Positions 26,891-35,477 of a stretch of DNA of 64,000 bases are shown in pieces (the first letter of the stretch is position 1; every line of letters starts with the position of its first letter). The translations under genes were made by a program, and so were the position numbers. The notes beneath the pieces are model-generated. The model did no database searches and was not told the origin of the DNA. It worked only from the letters and a program-made list of their open reading frames with translations. This DNA is from Candidatus Competibacteraceae bacterium. GTDB lineage: Bacteria; Pseudomonadota; Gammaproteobacteria; Competibacterales; Competibacteraceae. The stretch covers positions 186,001 to 250,000 of the forward strand of contig JADJQQ010000001.1 in NCBI GenBank assembly GCA_016712625.1. The letters are read 5' to 3'.

Positions 26891-26914
26891 AGCCACGGCA
26901 TTACCGTGGCTTTT
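26891..26914 (+). terminator. Intrinsic terminator after tctA remnant
   Basis: AGCCACGG (26891-26898), 5-nt loop, CCGTGGCT (26904-26911) and a short T run make an 8-bp perfect hairpin. The T run is on the + strand, in the direction of the tctA remnant, and would be the surviving terminator of that gene. Confidence 0.55.
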
Positions 26915-26996
26915 GTAAGCATCGGCGTTGGGCTATCTGAACAGATCTAGAAAGAGTGCCAAACGACCAGAAGCGAACGCTTAAAGGATTTTATGT

Positions 26997-28163
26997 CTAG
27001 GCCCGCCGAGGAGCCAACAGCGTGCCAACTCGCACCAGTCGGATGACTTCCTCGGTAGCCTGAGTCAGCAGCCGGCTGGCCTTGGCAATGGCTTCCTCCA
27101 GCGAGCAAGGCCGCTGCATGATGCTGGCGTAGGCGTCGATGCCATGCTGGAGGTTGAGCGCCGCGCCCTTACCCAGCGTACCCGCCAACGCAATGACCGG
27201 TAATCCATGTCGTTTGGCGCGCCGCCCCACCTCGGCGGGAATCTTGCCCCACGGCGTTTGCTCGTCCAGGCTGCCTTCCGCCGTCAGAACAAGATCGGCT
27301 TGGCTTAGCAACTGATCGAACTCCAGATATTGCATCACAATGTCATAACGCGGATGCAGCCGGCCATCGAGCAGCGCGAACAATCCCGCGCCCAGACCGC
27401 CGGATGCGCCACTGCCGGCCTGATCGGCCACGCTAATGCCTAGATCGCGGCGGATGACCGCGGCGTAGTTTTCCAGGGCGGCTTCCAGCAACGTCACCTG
27501 TTCCGGGGTTGCGCCTTTTTGCGGAGCGAATATCCGCGCCACCCCGCGCGGTCCCAACAACTGATTGTGCCAGTTGACGGCGGCGTCGATCCGCGCGCGC
27601 TCCAATCGAGGATCGCGACGAGAGAGGTCGATGCGCCGCAAGCGGGCCAGTTCCGCGCCGCCCGCGCCGATTTCTTGGGCGCTCTCATCCAACAAACGTA
27701 CGCCCAACACTTGCGCCATGCCCGCGCCGCCATCGTTGATCCCGGAATCGCCACAGCCGAGCAAGATGCGCTCCGCTCCGGCGTCGAGCGCGGCCAGAAT
27801 CAGCTCGCCCACGCCCCGGCTGGTGGTGAGACACGGATTGCGTTGGTCGCGGGGTACTAGGCTGAGGCCGGCGGCGGCGGCCATTTCCAGCACGGCGGTC
27901 CGCACCGGCGCGCCGCCTAAAAAGCCAAAGCGGGCCGCCACCGGCAACCCGACCGGCCCGGTCACAATACGATGATGCAACGTGCCGCCGGTCGCCTGCA
28001 CCAGCGCCTCGGTGAAACCTTCGCCGCCGTCCACCAGTGGCGCTTTGAGCAAGCGGGCCTCCGGCAACACCGCCCGCACACCCTCGGCGATGGCTTCGGT
28101 CACATCCAACACACTCAGACTTTCTTTGAACCCGGAAGGGGCGATCAAGATATTTAGCGCCAT
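26997..28163 (-). CDS. garK: Glycerate 2-kinase (GarK/GlxK type)
   Basis: Class II glycerate kinase, ATP + D-glycerate to 2-phosphoglycerate. 388 residues, normal length. Motifs: LIAPSGFKESLSVLDVTEAI at the start, PLVDGGEGFTEAL, LGCGDSGINDGGAGMAQVLG and a C-terminal LTAEGSLDEQTPWGK. It funnels glycerate from glyoxylate or sugar-acid breakdown into glycolysis. The next gene upstream on the strand is an anion permease that could import the substrate, but a likely terminator lies between them. Confidence 0.95.
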   Translation of the reverse strand: MALNILIAPSGFKESLSVLDVTEAIAEGVRAVLPEARLLKAPLVDGGEGFTEALVQATGGTLHHRIVTGPVGLPVAARFGFLGGAPVRTAVLEMAAAAGLSLVPRDQRNPCLTTSRGVGELILAALDAGAERILLGCGDSGINDGGAGMAQVLGVRLLDESAQEIGAGGAELARLRRIDLSRRDPRLERARIDAAVNWHNQLLGPRGVARIFAPQKGATPEQVTLLEAALENYAAVIRRDLGISVADQAGSGASGGLGAGLFALLDGRLHPRYDIVMQYLEFDQLLSQADLVLTAEGSLDEQTPWGKIPAEVGRRAKRHGLPVIALAGTLGKGAALNLQHGIDAYASIMQRPCSLEEAIAKASRLLTQATEEVIRLVRVGTLLAPRRA

Positions 28164-28318
28164 GGGAATCTCCGATTTAGGGTCAGCTGCAGGGAAGGCC
28201 CTCCCCGGCGTTTTCGCTTGGGCATCATTGGCTTCCCGTTATTCCTAACAACGATGGCTGGCGCGCTTTATTCCCAATTTTTTTGCGCGCCTGGTTTTTT
28301 TGGCCGATCTAATGCTAA

Positions 28319-28341
28319 AACCCCTGGTAGAACCAGGGGTT
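28319..28341 (-). terminator. Intrinsic terminator of SLC13-type gene
   Basis: AACCCCTGGT-AGA-ACCAGGGGTT is a 10-bp perfect inverted repeat. Read on the - strand it ends in TTTT, 28 bp beyond the stop of the anion permease gene, so it would separate that gene from the glycerate kinase gene. Confidence 0.6.
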
Positions 28342-28368
28342 AGGAGCGTGACGAACTGACGTGACCCC

Positions 28369-29862
28369 TTACGGCGTTCGCACCAACTCCAGTCCTAGCG
28401 CTGGCCAAACCCACCACGAGAACGCCAGCAGCAGCAGAAAATGCAAGGGAAGCAGCACGGCGCTCAAGCGCAACAGGTCGGCGGGACCGTAGGTTGCGGT
28501 GGGCAATTGCGCGAACATCGCCATCGGTTTGGCGCTGATGGTGAAGGTCAGGCAGTAGCCGCTGGCGAGGGCGACGCTGAAGGCCAGCGCAGCGGGATTG
28601 TAGCCAAGCGAGAGCGCGAACAGGATCACGGCCGGAATCAGGATGGCGGCCCGCGCGCTGCGCGAGGTAATGACCGCGTGCGACAGCAAGCCGATGGCCG
28701 CCACCCCGCCGGCCAGCAACAGCGGATGACCCGACAGCCAGGTCTTCAGACCGGAAAACAGATGGCTGACCAACCACTCGGCCGCGCCGGTGCGTACCAG
28801 GCTTTCACCCAATTCCAAGGCGGCGGCCATGAAGATCAGCAAACCCCATTCGACCGACTTGAAGCCTTTTTTCATGGAAATTGGACCCAAGCCGGGCCAA
28901 GTCACCGCCAGCGCCCCCAACACAGCGACCAAACTGTTATCCAAACCGTGCCAGCCGGAAGTCGCCCATAGTCCGATCATGGCTAAAATCACGCCGATCA
29001 CGTAGCGCTGCTTCGATGGAGAGGCACCCTCCGCATCGATTTCGCCGTGCCGCGCCCAATCAGACTTGAGCCTCAAAGCTTGCCGCCGTTCTGATTGGGT
29101 CAGGAACAGCCGCAAGATCACCCAAGTGGAGCCAAAGCTACTGAGGAGCGCAAAGGGTAGGCGCAGTGTTAGCCAACGCAAGAAATCCAGCCGCGCGCCG
29201 CCCAGTTGCGCGACGAGATCGGCGGTCAGCAAGTGCGCGCCGGGTCCGGTCAGCGACGCAGCGGCGGACAGTAGGATCGCCGTCGGAAACACCAGCGCCA
29301 GGACCTTGCCCACGCGCGGATGGTTTAACTGTTGGTTCAGCGCCAGGAACACCGGGGCCATCAGCGCCGCCCGCGCCGAAGTGGCGGGAATGAATAAGGC
29401 TGTCACCAGATTGGCGGCGGTCAGCCAGTAGCAAAGTTGTTCCACCGAGCGGGCGCGCCGCGCCACCGTCGCCGCCAACCACTGACTGACGCCGGTGGCG
29501 CTGGCGGCGGCGGCGATAATAAATGATGCCAGCATCAGGCCGATCAAGCTGTGGCCCAGCGAATCGAACATCATGTTCGGCTCAATCACCCCGCTCAGGG
29601 CGAGCGCCAGCAGCGCGGCGAGGGCCACGGCGGTTTCTTCCAGTCGGGTCAGCACCCAAGCCCCCAGCGTGACGCCGAAGATGATCAGCGCACCGCGCGC
29701 TGGGGCGTCGAGTTGCGGGATGCCGTGCCAAACCAAGGCAACGAATGCCACCGCCGTCAATCCGCTTAACAGCGCGCGCCAGTGGCTAAACCTACGGTGG
29801 GGGGCGTTGGCGGCGGGAATAGCCGTTGTTGGATCGGAAAGCGATGCGCTGAGCGTAAGCAT
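28369..29862 (-). CDS. SLC13 (DASS) family anion permease
   Basis: Inner-membrane sodium- or proton-coupled carrier for di/tricarboxylates or sulfate. About 497 residues with eleven or so hydrophobic segments and the two-fold DASS repeat: TRLEETAVALAALLALALSG, NLVTALFIPATSARAALMAP in the first half and SVEWGLLIFMAAALELG, SHAVITSRSARAAILIP in the second. The S-N/T-T motif pair is only loosely kept (FIPATSA, ITSRSA). The open frame reaches 29964, but AAGAGG lies 9 nt before ATG 29862, favouring that start. Substrate unknown; glycerate-related anions are possible from context. Confidence 0.87.
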   Translation of the reverse strand: MLTLSASLSDPTTAIPAANAPHRRFSHWRALLSGLTAVAFVALVWHGIPQLDAPARGALIIFGVTLGAWVLTRLEETAVALAALLALALSGVIEPNMMFDSLGHSLIGLMLASFIIAAAASATGVSQWLAATVARRARSVEQLCYWLTAANLVTALFIPATSARAALMAPVFLALNQQLNHPRVGKVLALVFPTAILLSAAASLTGPGAHLLTADLVAQLGGARLDFLRWLTLRLPFALLSSFGSTWVILRLFLTQSERRQALRLKSDWARHGEIDAEGASPSKQRYVIGVILAMIGLWATSGWHGLDNSLVAVLGALAVTWPGLGPISMKKGFKSVEWGLLIFMAAALELGESLVRTGAAEWLVSHLFSGLKTWLSGHPLLLAGGVAAIGLLSHAVITSRSARAAILIPAVILFALSLGYNPAALAFSVALASGYCLTFTISAKPMAMFAQLPTATYGPADLLRLSAVLLPLHFLLLLAFSWWVWPALGLELVRTP

Positions 29863-30090
29863 GGCGATCATCCTCTTGGTTGTTGGTGGATTCAACGCGG
29901 CGCTGAAATGCCGCTCCTGAACCCCCAACGAATCAGCAGCGATTGTTATTCCCTCGAGCGGCAACGAAACCCTTCAAAAAAGAATCAGCGCTTTTGGGAA
30001 TAAAAACGTTTATCCGCACGTTTTCACTCTGACGGAACGGCCACCCAACAGGGATCCGTTGTTTAATGAACCAATACTTGGAGAAATATC

Positions 30091-30640
30091 ATGCGATTGA
30101 ATAAAACTGTAATCGCCGCCGCGCTGGCCCGCTGGCTTAGTCGCTCCCGCACTGGCCGACGTTAATTGCCCGCCCAATCTTGGGGCAGTCACTATCGACG
30201 ACAATGTGATCGTGACCGGACAGTGTGTAATGAGCGGCACCCGAGTCAAAGGAAATGTATTGGTACGACCCTCTGGCGCGCTGACGGTGCGCGACGCCCG
30301 GATTGAGGGCAATATCCAAGCTGACGGTGCGGTATACGTGCGCGTTGTCCGCACTGATGTTGGCGGCGATATCCAGCTTGAGGGCGTTTTCCGCGAAGCA
30401 AGCCGGATTCAGCGCAGCACCATCGGCGGCAACGTGCAGCTGGACAATAACCGTGTGCGACTGGTCGCCGAATACAATGGCATCGATGGCGACTTACAAG
30501 CCTTCAGCAACACGGGTGGGCTCGTGATTCGCTACAACACTATTGAGGGTAACCTGCAATGCAAGAGCAACACTCCCGCGCCAGTTGGCGGATTCAATCA
30601 GGTATCGGGCAACAAGGAAGATCAATGTGCCAGGCTATAA
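30091..30640 (+). CDS. Secreted beta-helix repeat protein, frameshifted in the signal peptide
   Basis: ATG 30091 with GGAG 7 nt upstream begins MRLNKTVIAAALA, then the frame is lost at CCC (30128-30130). Dropping one C continues as AGLVAPALADVNCPPNLG, a textbook signal peptide with ALA cleavage. The mature part (182-residue precursor) has a recurring motif about every 20 residues: GNVLV, GNIQA, GDIQL, GNVQL, GDLQA, GNLQC, as in a right-handed parallel beta-helix. Cysteines sit near both ends. No catalytic motif recognised. Function unknown; a polymer-forming or adhesive surface protein is a guess. Followed by a hairpin terminator. Confidence 0.72.
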
Positions 30641-31034
30641 AGGCTGAAACCTGAAGGTAGGGTCTTCGCCCATGTCGGGCCGTGCGCTCTCCATGGGCTT
30701 TTCATATAAGCCATTGTATTTTAAATTAATTAAAATTTAAATGCAGAGTTAAAGCAAGGCTATTTATATTGCCGAAGAGGGTTTTAATGACAGCCGCGCC
30801 TTCTCCGACGTCCTGACTGCGCCACGCTTTAAAGCGGTGGAACTGAAACCGAACCCGCTGAGGCTAAAGTAAAACACAATCCTATCACCCTAACCGTTGG
30901 ACTAACTCAGATCGTCCGTAGCCGCTTTTTCGACGCGCGGTTAGCCCGCATCCGTCACCGCCGCCATCAATCCTTTCAGGGTGCCCAAGCCCCTAAAATC
31001 GGCCGTTTGCCAGGATGGAACCGGTGTATTCATA
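30641..31034. other. Intergenic region, one terminator, possible small remnant
   Basis: 394 bp. The first 65 bp hold the terminator. An AT-rich run follows (30715-30760). Around 30770-30870 an open frame without a plausible start encodes EGFNDSRAFSDVLTAPRF and more up to a TAA, which may be a relic of an unrecognised gene. The rest shows nothing. Confidence 0.5.
30668..30702 (+). terminator. Likely intrinsic terminator of the beta-helix gene
   Basis: GCCCATG (30668-30674) pairs with CATGGGC (30692-30698), followed directly by TTTT. The 17-nt loop can fold further. Position is 28 bp after the stop. Confidence 0.55.
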
Positions 31035-32411
31035 TCACTCGCAATGCATCGAAGTTCGCACTAAACCCCAACCGAACACCGGATCTTTGCCCGTCGCTCC
31101 CAAATCGCGGGCGTTGCTTTGAAGCTGCTTCACCAGCTCGGCAAGATTTGAATCAGTCCAGCGGCCGCGCAGTTGGGCGACCACGGCGGTCACGTAAGGC
31201 GCGGCGAACGACGTTCCGTCGCGGTACTGCCCTCCTTTCGGCCCCGGCGTCCAGATGCGCACGCCCGGCGCGGCCACGGTCACGTAATCGCCTCGGTTCG
31301 CCATCCGGTAGGGACGTAACAGGCTGTCAACGGCGGTGACGGCGATGGTTTCGGGATAGGCGGCCGGAAACGCCGGCGGCGCGGCCGGCCCCCCGTTGCC
31401 GGCGGCGGCAACGACGGTAATTTTACGCTGGCTCAACCGCTTGAGAATTTCATGCAGCAAGCGATTGTCCGAGCCAGTCAAGCTGACGTTCACCACCGAC
31501 ACTCGCTGCTCCAGCAGCCAATTCAATCCTTGGCCAAGCAGCAAAGCATTAGTGCGCAGTTGCGAGCCGACACCGATAAATGTATCTGCCGCATGTAGTT
31601 CAGCCCCCGGCAGCAACCCAGGAAAATCACTCCCCGGCGCGCCGACCAACAGCGCCGCCACGGCGGTGCCGTGCGTCGCCGCCGAGGCGCGGCCATCCTC
31701 GGCGAAGGTGCGGACCATAATCTTGCGACCGTTCAAAGCCGCGTGGTTTCTGTCGGCGGCGGTATCCGTCATACCGATCCTGATTCCCTGCCCGCAGCGT
31801 TCCGATCTCTCCCAACCAATCAGCGCGGACCCGTAACAGCGGCCGTCCCGGCAGGGATCGGCATCGACGCGATAAATGTGGTTAAGCGTGAAATTGCCGT
31901 TAGGAATCTGGCGTTGCAAAACGTCCAAAGCTTGTGGCGGGCTCATCTTAGCGGGGGTACGCAATCGGGTGACCCGTAGCTCCAGCGCCGACAGCGATAC
32001 CGTTTCGCCTACCGTAAAACCGAGTGATTTCACTCGATCGAGCAATGCTTCGTCGGCGTCGATGGCTAAAACGTCCCTGGGTTCGAACGTCGGCTTCTTT
32101 CGGCTGGGTTGCTGAACGACCGGCCGCGGCTTCCGCACCGGCGAGGTCGCTCTCGCCGGTTGGATCTTGCGTGCCGACGGAGGCTTTACCGCCGGCCGGG
32201 CGCGCGGCGGACGCGCGCCCGGCCGCGCGGGCCGTGCGTCGAAACCTCCAGAAGCGCCGAAACGACCGCCGTCGTCATCATCGTCATCATCGGCGCGAGC
32301 AATGCCCGCCCCCTCAAAACTGAAAGAATCCGGCATGGGCAATGCCGTGCCACTGAACAAAAGTACCGCAATCAGCCACTGGATCGAAACGCAGTAGGGC
32401 TGCAACATCAT
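31035..32411 (-). CDS. Secreted subtilisin-like serine protease (S8) with poly-Asp/Pro-Arg linker
   Basis: 458 residues from ATG 32411 (GGAG 5 nt upstream; a second ATG at 32408). A hydrophobic signal (WLIAVLLFSGTAL) is followed by seven consecutive Asp near residues 41-47, then a Pro/Arg/Ala/Lys-rich stretch to about residue 125. The S8 domain has all three catalytic residues: Asp in IGMTDTAAD, His in AATHGTAVAALL, Ser in RDGTSFAAPYVTAV, plus Asn in AAAGNGG. It is divergent from an ECF sigma/anti-sigma pair, sharing a 106-bp promoter region, so control by that sigma factor is likely. The longer open frame to 32705 overlaps the sigma gene and is rejected. Confidence 0.9.
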   Translation of the reverse strand: MMLQPYCVSIQWLIAVLLFSGTALPMPDSFSFEGAGIARADDDDDDDGGRFGASGGFDARPARPGARPPRARPAVKPPSARKIQPARATSPVRKPRPVVQQPSRKKPTFEPRDVLAIDADEALLDRVKSLGFTVGETVSLSALELRVTRLRTPAKMSPPQALDVLQRQIPNGNFTLNHIYRVDADPCRDGRCYGSALIGWERSERCGQGIRIGMTDTAADRNHAALNGRKIMVRTFAEDGRASAATHGTAVAALLVGAPGSDFPGLLPGAELHAADTFIGVGSQLRTNALLLGQGLNWLLEQRVSVVNVSLTGSDNRLLHEILKRLSQRKITVVAAAGNGGPAAPPAFPAAYPETIAVTAVDSLLRPYRMANRGDYVTVAAPGVRIWTPGPKGGQYRDGTSFAAPYVTAVVAQLRGRWTDSNLAELVKQLQSNARDLGATGKDPVFGWGLVRTSMHCE

Positions 32412-32517
32412 GAGGGCTCCATCTGAATTGAGAAAAAGCAAAGACGCGCTATCATGCGCCGCGCGCCGGACGGGAATAAAATGCCAGCCATCACGTTTGA
32501 TGAACAGAGGAAATTTT

Positions 32518-33036
32518 GTGACGGAACCTGTGGAAGCCCAGCTCATCGCGCTATTGCCTCGCCTGCGACGTTTCGCGCTGGGCTTGACCGGTTCGCGCGA
32601 CGAGGCCGACGATTTGGTGCAGGCCGCCTGCGAGCGAGCCTTAACCCGACTGCACCAGTGGCAGCCGGATACGCGGCTCGATAGCTGGATGTTTCGGATC
32701 ATCAAGACAATCTGGATCGATCAGTGGCGGAGCGACAAAGCGCGCGGCGAGCATGTGGATTTGGATAGTGTTCAACCGCCCACCGGCAGCAACGGCCGCC
32801 ATGTAACCGAGGTCCAAAATACCTTGGAAGCGGTATGCCGCGCGATGGAACAACTGCCTGAAGATCAGCGCCTGGTGTTGATCCTGGTTTCGGTGGATGG
32901 CCTATCGTATGAAGAAGCCGCCGCGGTTTTGGAAACGCCCGTCGGCACGATTATGAGCCGCCTAGCCCGCGCCCGCCGCCGCTTGCACGAACTTTTGGAA
33001 ACTCCATCCGCGACGCTGGTCCGAGGGAGGCATTGA
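32518..33036 (+). CDS. ECF-type RNA polymerase sigma factor
   Basis: 172 residues from GTG 32518, which has AGAGG 7 nt upstream; ATG 32500 is the alternative. Region 2 contains LPRLRRFALGLTGSRDEADD and LDSWMFRIIKTIWID; region 4 contains LPEDQRLVLILVSVDGLSYE and the helix-turn-helix with GTIMSRLARARRRLHELL. No extra domain. The anti-sigma gene starts 1 bp after its stop. The diverging protease gene is the obvious candidate target. Confidence 0.93.
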   Translation: MTEPVEAQLIALLPRLRRFALGLTGSRDEADDLVQAACERALTRLHQWQPDTRLDSWMFRIIKTIWIDQWRSDKARGEHVDLDSVQPPTGSNGRHVTEVQNTLEAVCRAMEQLPEDQRLVLILVSVDGLSYEEAAAVLETPVGTIMSRLARARRRLHELLETPSATLVRGRH

Positions 33037-33037
33037 G

Positions 33038-33844
33038 ATGACACAACTGGATGAAGAAACCCTAATGGCTTACGTTGACCGTCAACTTGACTCCCAGCAC
33101 ATGGCGGAAGTTGAAGCCGCACTGCTCCACGATCCCGAAGCACGGGCCACCGTGCGGATGTTTCAACACAGCGCGGCCACCTTGCGCGGCGCGTTCGACT
33201 CCATCTTGCGCGAACCGGTGCCGAATCGCTTGCTGGCGGCGCTCAATTCACCGCCGACGGGTAACAACGTCCAGGATATTCGGCTGGCGCGGCGCGGCGG
33301 CGCGGCGCGCGGTCTCACGCAAACCGTCTGGGCGCGAGCGGCGGCGGTGGCGCTATTGGTCGGCGCGAGCGCAGGCTACTTGAGCGCGCAATGGGGACAA
33401 ACGCCGTCGTCGGAATCTGCCGCGCGAATCGCGGCTACCGATCCCCTGTTGAACGAGGCGCTGGAAACTACCGCCAGCGGAGCCGTTTTCGCGCGGCAAG
33501 AACGCGAGGGCGGCGTCGGGCGGGATATCTTGCCGCTGCTGACCTTCCGCGACGCCGAAAACCGGTATTGCCGGGAGTTTGAAAGCACGCTCAAGGGCGT
33601 TGACAAGCCGCGCGAGAATTATGGGGTGGCCTGTCGCGAGGAAGGTGTCTGGCAGCCGCGCGCCGTGATGGCCGGTTCTCTGATTGCCCCCACCTTGGGC
33701 GGTGAACCGACGGAACACAGCGAGTATGTGCCGGCCATGGGCGGCGATGTCGCCGGCTTTGATACCGTCATCCAGCAACTCATGGTCGATCAACCGCTAA
33801 AACCGGACGAGGAAGCGGCTGTGATCGGCCGAGGCTGGCGTTGA
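33038..33844 (+). CDS. Membrane-bound anti-sigma factor
   Basis: 268 residues. The N-terminal part has the anti-sigma opening DEETLMAYVDRQLD and helical segment to about residue 85, then one transmembrane helix (AAAVALLVGASAGYLSA, near residues 100-118) and an extracytoplasmic domain with FRDAENRYCREFE and GVACREEGVWQ, each with a Cys. There is no HxxxCxxC zinc motif. It starts 1 bp after the sigma gene, the standard sigma/anti-sigma arrangement. The periplasmic cysteines could form a disulfide or sense redox; this is inference. Confidence 0.88.
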   Translation: MTQLDEETLMAYVDRQLDSQHMAEVEAALLHDPEARATVRMFQHSAATLRGAFDSILREPVPNRLLAALNSPPTGNNVQDIRLARRGGAARGLTQTVWARAAAVALLVGASAGYLSAQWGQTPSSESAARIAATDPLLNEALETTASGAVFARQEREGGVGRDILPLLTFRDAENRYCREFESTLKGVDKPRENYGVACREEGVWQPRAVMAGSLIAPTLGGEPTEHSEYVPAMGGDVAGFDTVIQQLMVDQPLKPDEEAAVIGRGWR

Positions 33845-34002
33845 GATCTCTTGAAAACCGCCGGTGGGTTTTGGTGTTTCCAACTCCGGTCACTACCACC
33901 CACAAGCGAATGGAAGCACAGGTGCGGGAAGACACCTCACGCCGCCAAGACGCGGATTTCTGGTGTGTCGGGCGCGTCGCAGAGTGCGAAGTTCTACGGC
34001 AG

Positions 34003-34147
34003 TCACTTACCGATCCGGTTCATCAGATGCTCGGCACCTTGGGTGAGCACGGCCCGCGGATAGGCTTCGAGATCGAGACCACTCCGTTTGGCCGTGCCGG
34101 TCAGCGTGTAGAGCGCGGCGGCGCGCGCGGCGCTATTGTTTCCACCT
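34003..34147 (-). pseudogene. IS66-type transposase C-terminal remnant
   Basis: The - strand frame reads ARAAALYTLTGTAKRSG then LDLEAYPRAVLTQGAEHLM and NRIGK, matching the end of IS66 TnpC transposases (AALYSLIGTAKLNGLDPEAYL..VL..IADHPINRI). The catalytic DDE core, TnpA and TnpB are absent and the usual ELLPWN ending is replaced by a stop. A dead fragment of an insertion element within the accessory block. Confidence 0.75.
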
Positions 34148-34234
34148 CCAGCCGGCCGTCGTCGCGGTAGCGAGTCAAAGCTGTCCAGCGCGTCAGTCCG
34201 TAGCGAATCGCATCCGCCAGGGCGGTGGCTTGCC

Positions 34235-34248
34235 TTGATCAAGGTCAA
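34235..34248 (+). promoter_or_regulatory. FNR/ANR-type binding site
   Basis: TTGATCAAGGTCAA fits TTGAT-N4-ATCAA with one mismatch. Centred about 57 bp before the AbrB-type start codon, a position compatible with activation near -41.5. It suggests oxygen-responsive expression. No -10 was assigned. Confidence 0.4.
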
Positions 34249-34298
34249 GCGCCGATCAGCCAAATTATTTCACCTCAGCCGACTGGAAATCCTGTTCG

Positions 34299-35387
34299 AT
34301 GAATATTGCGCTGCCGCCTCGCAAGCCGGAAAAGGGGACCGCTCCGATCCCAGCCAAACCGGCTCCGCTCAAACTACTCTTTACCCTGCTCCTGGCCACA
34401 GCCGCCGGTGCGCTCGCCCACCATTTACACTTGCCTCTACCCTGGATGATTGGGCCACTGTTTGCCGTGGCCGCGGGTTGTATGGCGGGCCTGCCGTTAC
34501 AAGCTTTGCCGGGGGGCCGACAAATCGGACAATGGGCTATCGGCACCGCTCTAGGCTTGTATTTTTCTCCCTCGGTCGTGGCGCAACTGGGAACCAATCT
34601 GCCGTTGGTGGTGGGAGCCGCCCTGGCGTCTCTCTTGTTGGGTATGCTCTGCGCGCTGGTGATGCGGCGCTTCGGACGGGTGAACTCGGCCACGGCGTTC
34701 TTCGCATCACTGCCCGGCGGCGCATCGGAGATGACGAATCTGGCTGAACGCTGGGGCGGCGAGGTGGACCGGATCGCCACGGCCCACGCGATGCGGGTCA
34801 TGCTGGTCGTCTCTATCGTACCCTTTGCCCTGACGTTTGCCGGGGCGCACGGCACGGATCCTTACATACCTTTGGTGAGTGAGGTCAACTGGGCACGATT
34901 CCCGTTGCTGGTGCTGTCCGGACTTGCGGGAACCGCCACCTTTGCGCTGCTCAAAATACCCAATCCGTGGATTTTGGGGCCGTTACTGGGCGTGGGTCTG
35001 GCTACGGCTTTGAACCTTTCGCTTTCGGCCTTGCCGGGATGGGTGGTCAGCGGCGGGCAAATCCTGATCGGTTGTTCCCTCGGCGTTCGTTTCTCACCGG
35101 CGTTCTTCAAGGCAGCGCCGCATTTTATGGCGGTGGCGGCCGCATCGGCGTTGCTAGGATTGGCGCTGGCTTTCCTGCTTGCCCTGACCTTGTATGTGCT
35201 CAGCAACCAACAGCTTGCCACCTTGGCTTTGGCTACCGCGCCTGGCGGCGTGGCGGAGATGTGCATCACCGCCAAGGTTTTGCAACTGGGAGTCCCGTTG
35301 ATCACGGCTTGTCATGTCTTGCGGGTCATGGTGCTGACTGTTGGCGCGCCATGGGCTTATTCATTGTTTCTGCGTCGTGATGGTTGA
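34299..35387 (+). CDS. AbrB-duplication family membrane protein
   Basis: 362 residues, about ten transmembrane segments. Two homologous halves are plain: PLPWMIGPLFAVAAG with SLPGGASEMTNLAERWGGE and HAMRVMLVVS, then IPNPWILGPLLGVGLA with TAPGGVAEMCITAKVLQLG and HVLRVMVLT. This is the bacterial AbrB-dup (DUF related to AbrB) membrane family, often mislabelled ammonia monooxygenase. Function is not established; transport has been suggested. Preceded by an FNR-like box. Confidence 0.88.
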   Translation: MNIALPPRKPEKGTAPIPAKPAPLKLLFTLLLATAAGALAHHLHLPLPWMIGPLFAVAAGCMAGLPLQALPGGRQIGQWAIGTALGLYFSPSVVAQLGTNLPLVVGAALASLLLGMLCALVMRRFGRVNSATAFFASLPGGASEMTNLAERWGGEVDRIATAHAMRVMLVVSIVPFALTFAGAHGTDPYIPLVSEVNWARFPLLVLSGLAGTATFALLKIPNPWILGPLLGVGLATALNLSLSALPGWVVSGGQILIGCSLGVRFSPAFFKAAPHFMAVAAASALLGLALAFLLALTLYVLSNQQLATLALATAPGGVAEMCITAKVLQLGVPLITACHVLRVMVLTVGAPWAYSLFLRRDG

Positions 35388-35477
35388 CGCAGAAGGCGCT
35401 TCTTGATTCAGCTCCTCGCGCAATCCATGCATCATTCATTTTAAAATGAGCCAAATCTAGCGACGCTGTAGGAAACG

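Larger units (their letters stand above)
26477..26996. other. Gene-poor stretch holding a permease remnant and terminator
   Basis: 520 bp between uvrA and the glycerate kinase gene. It contains the tctA 3' remnant and the hairpin listed separately. Nothing coding was recognised in the remainder, including the first 100 bp, which must hold the uvrA promoter. Confidence 0.6.
33845..34298. other. Intergenic region with IS66 remnant and FNR-like box
   Basis: 454 bp without an intact gene. It contains the IS66 transposase tail on the - strand and, 50 bp before the AbrB-type gene, a near-consensus FNR/ANR site. Both are listed separately. Open frames on the + strand here are antisense to the remnant and not gene-like. 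Confidence 0.6.

Noticed and set aside
33841..34170. 109-codon + strand open frame after the anti-sigma gene
   Set aside because: Antisense to the IS66 remnant, no ribosome site, composition unlike a protein.
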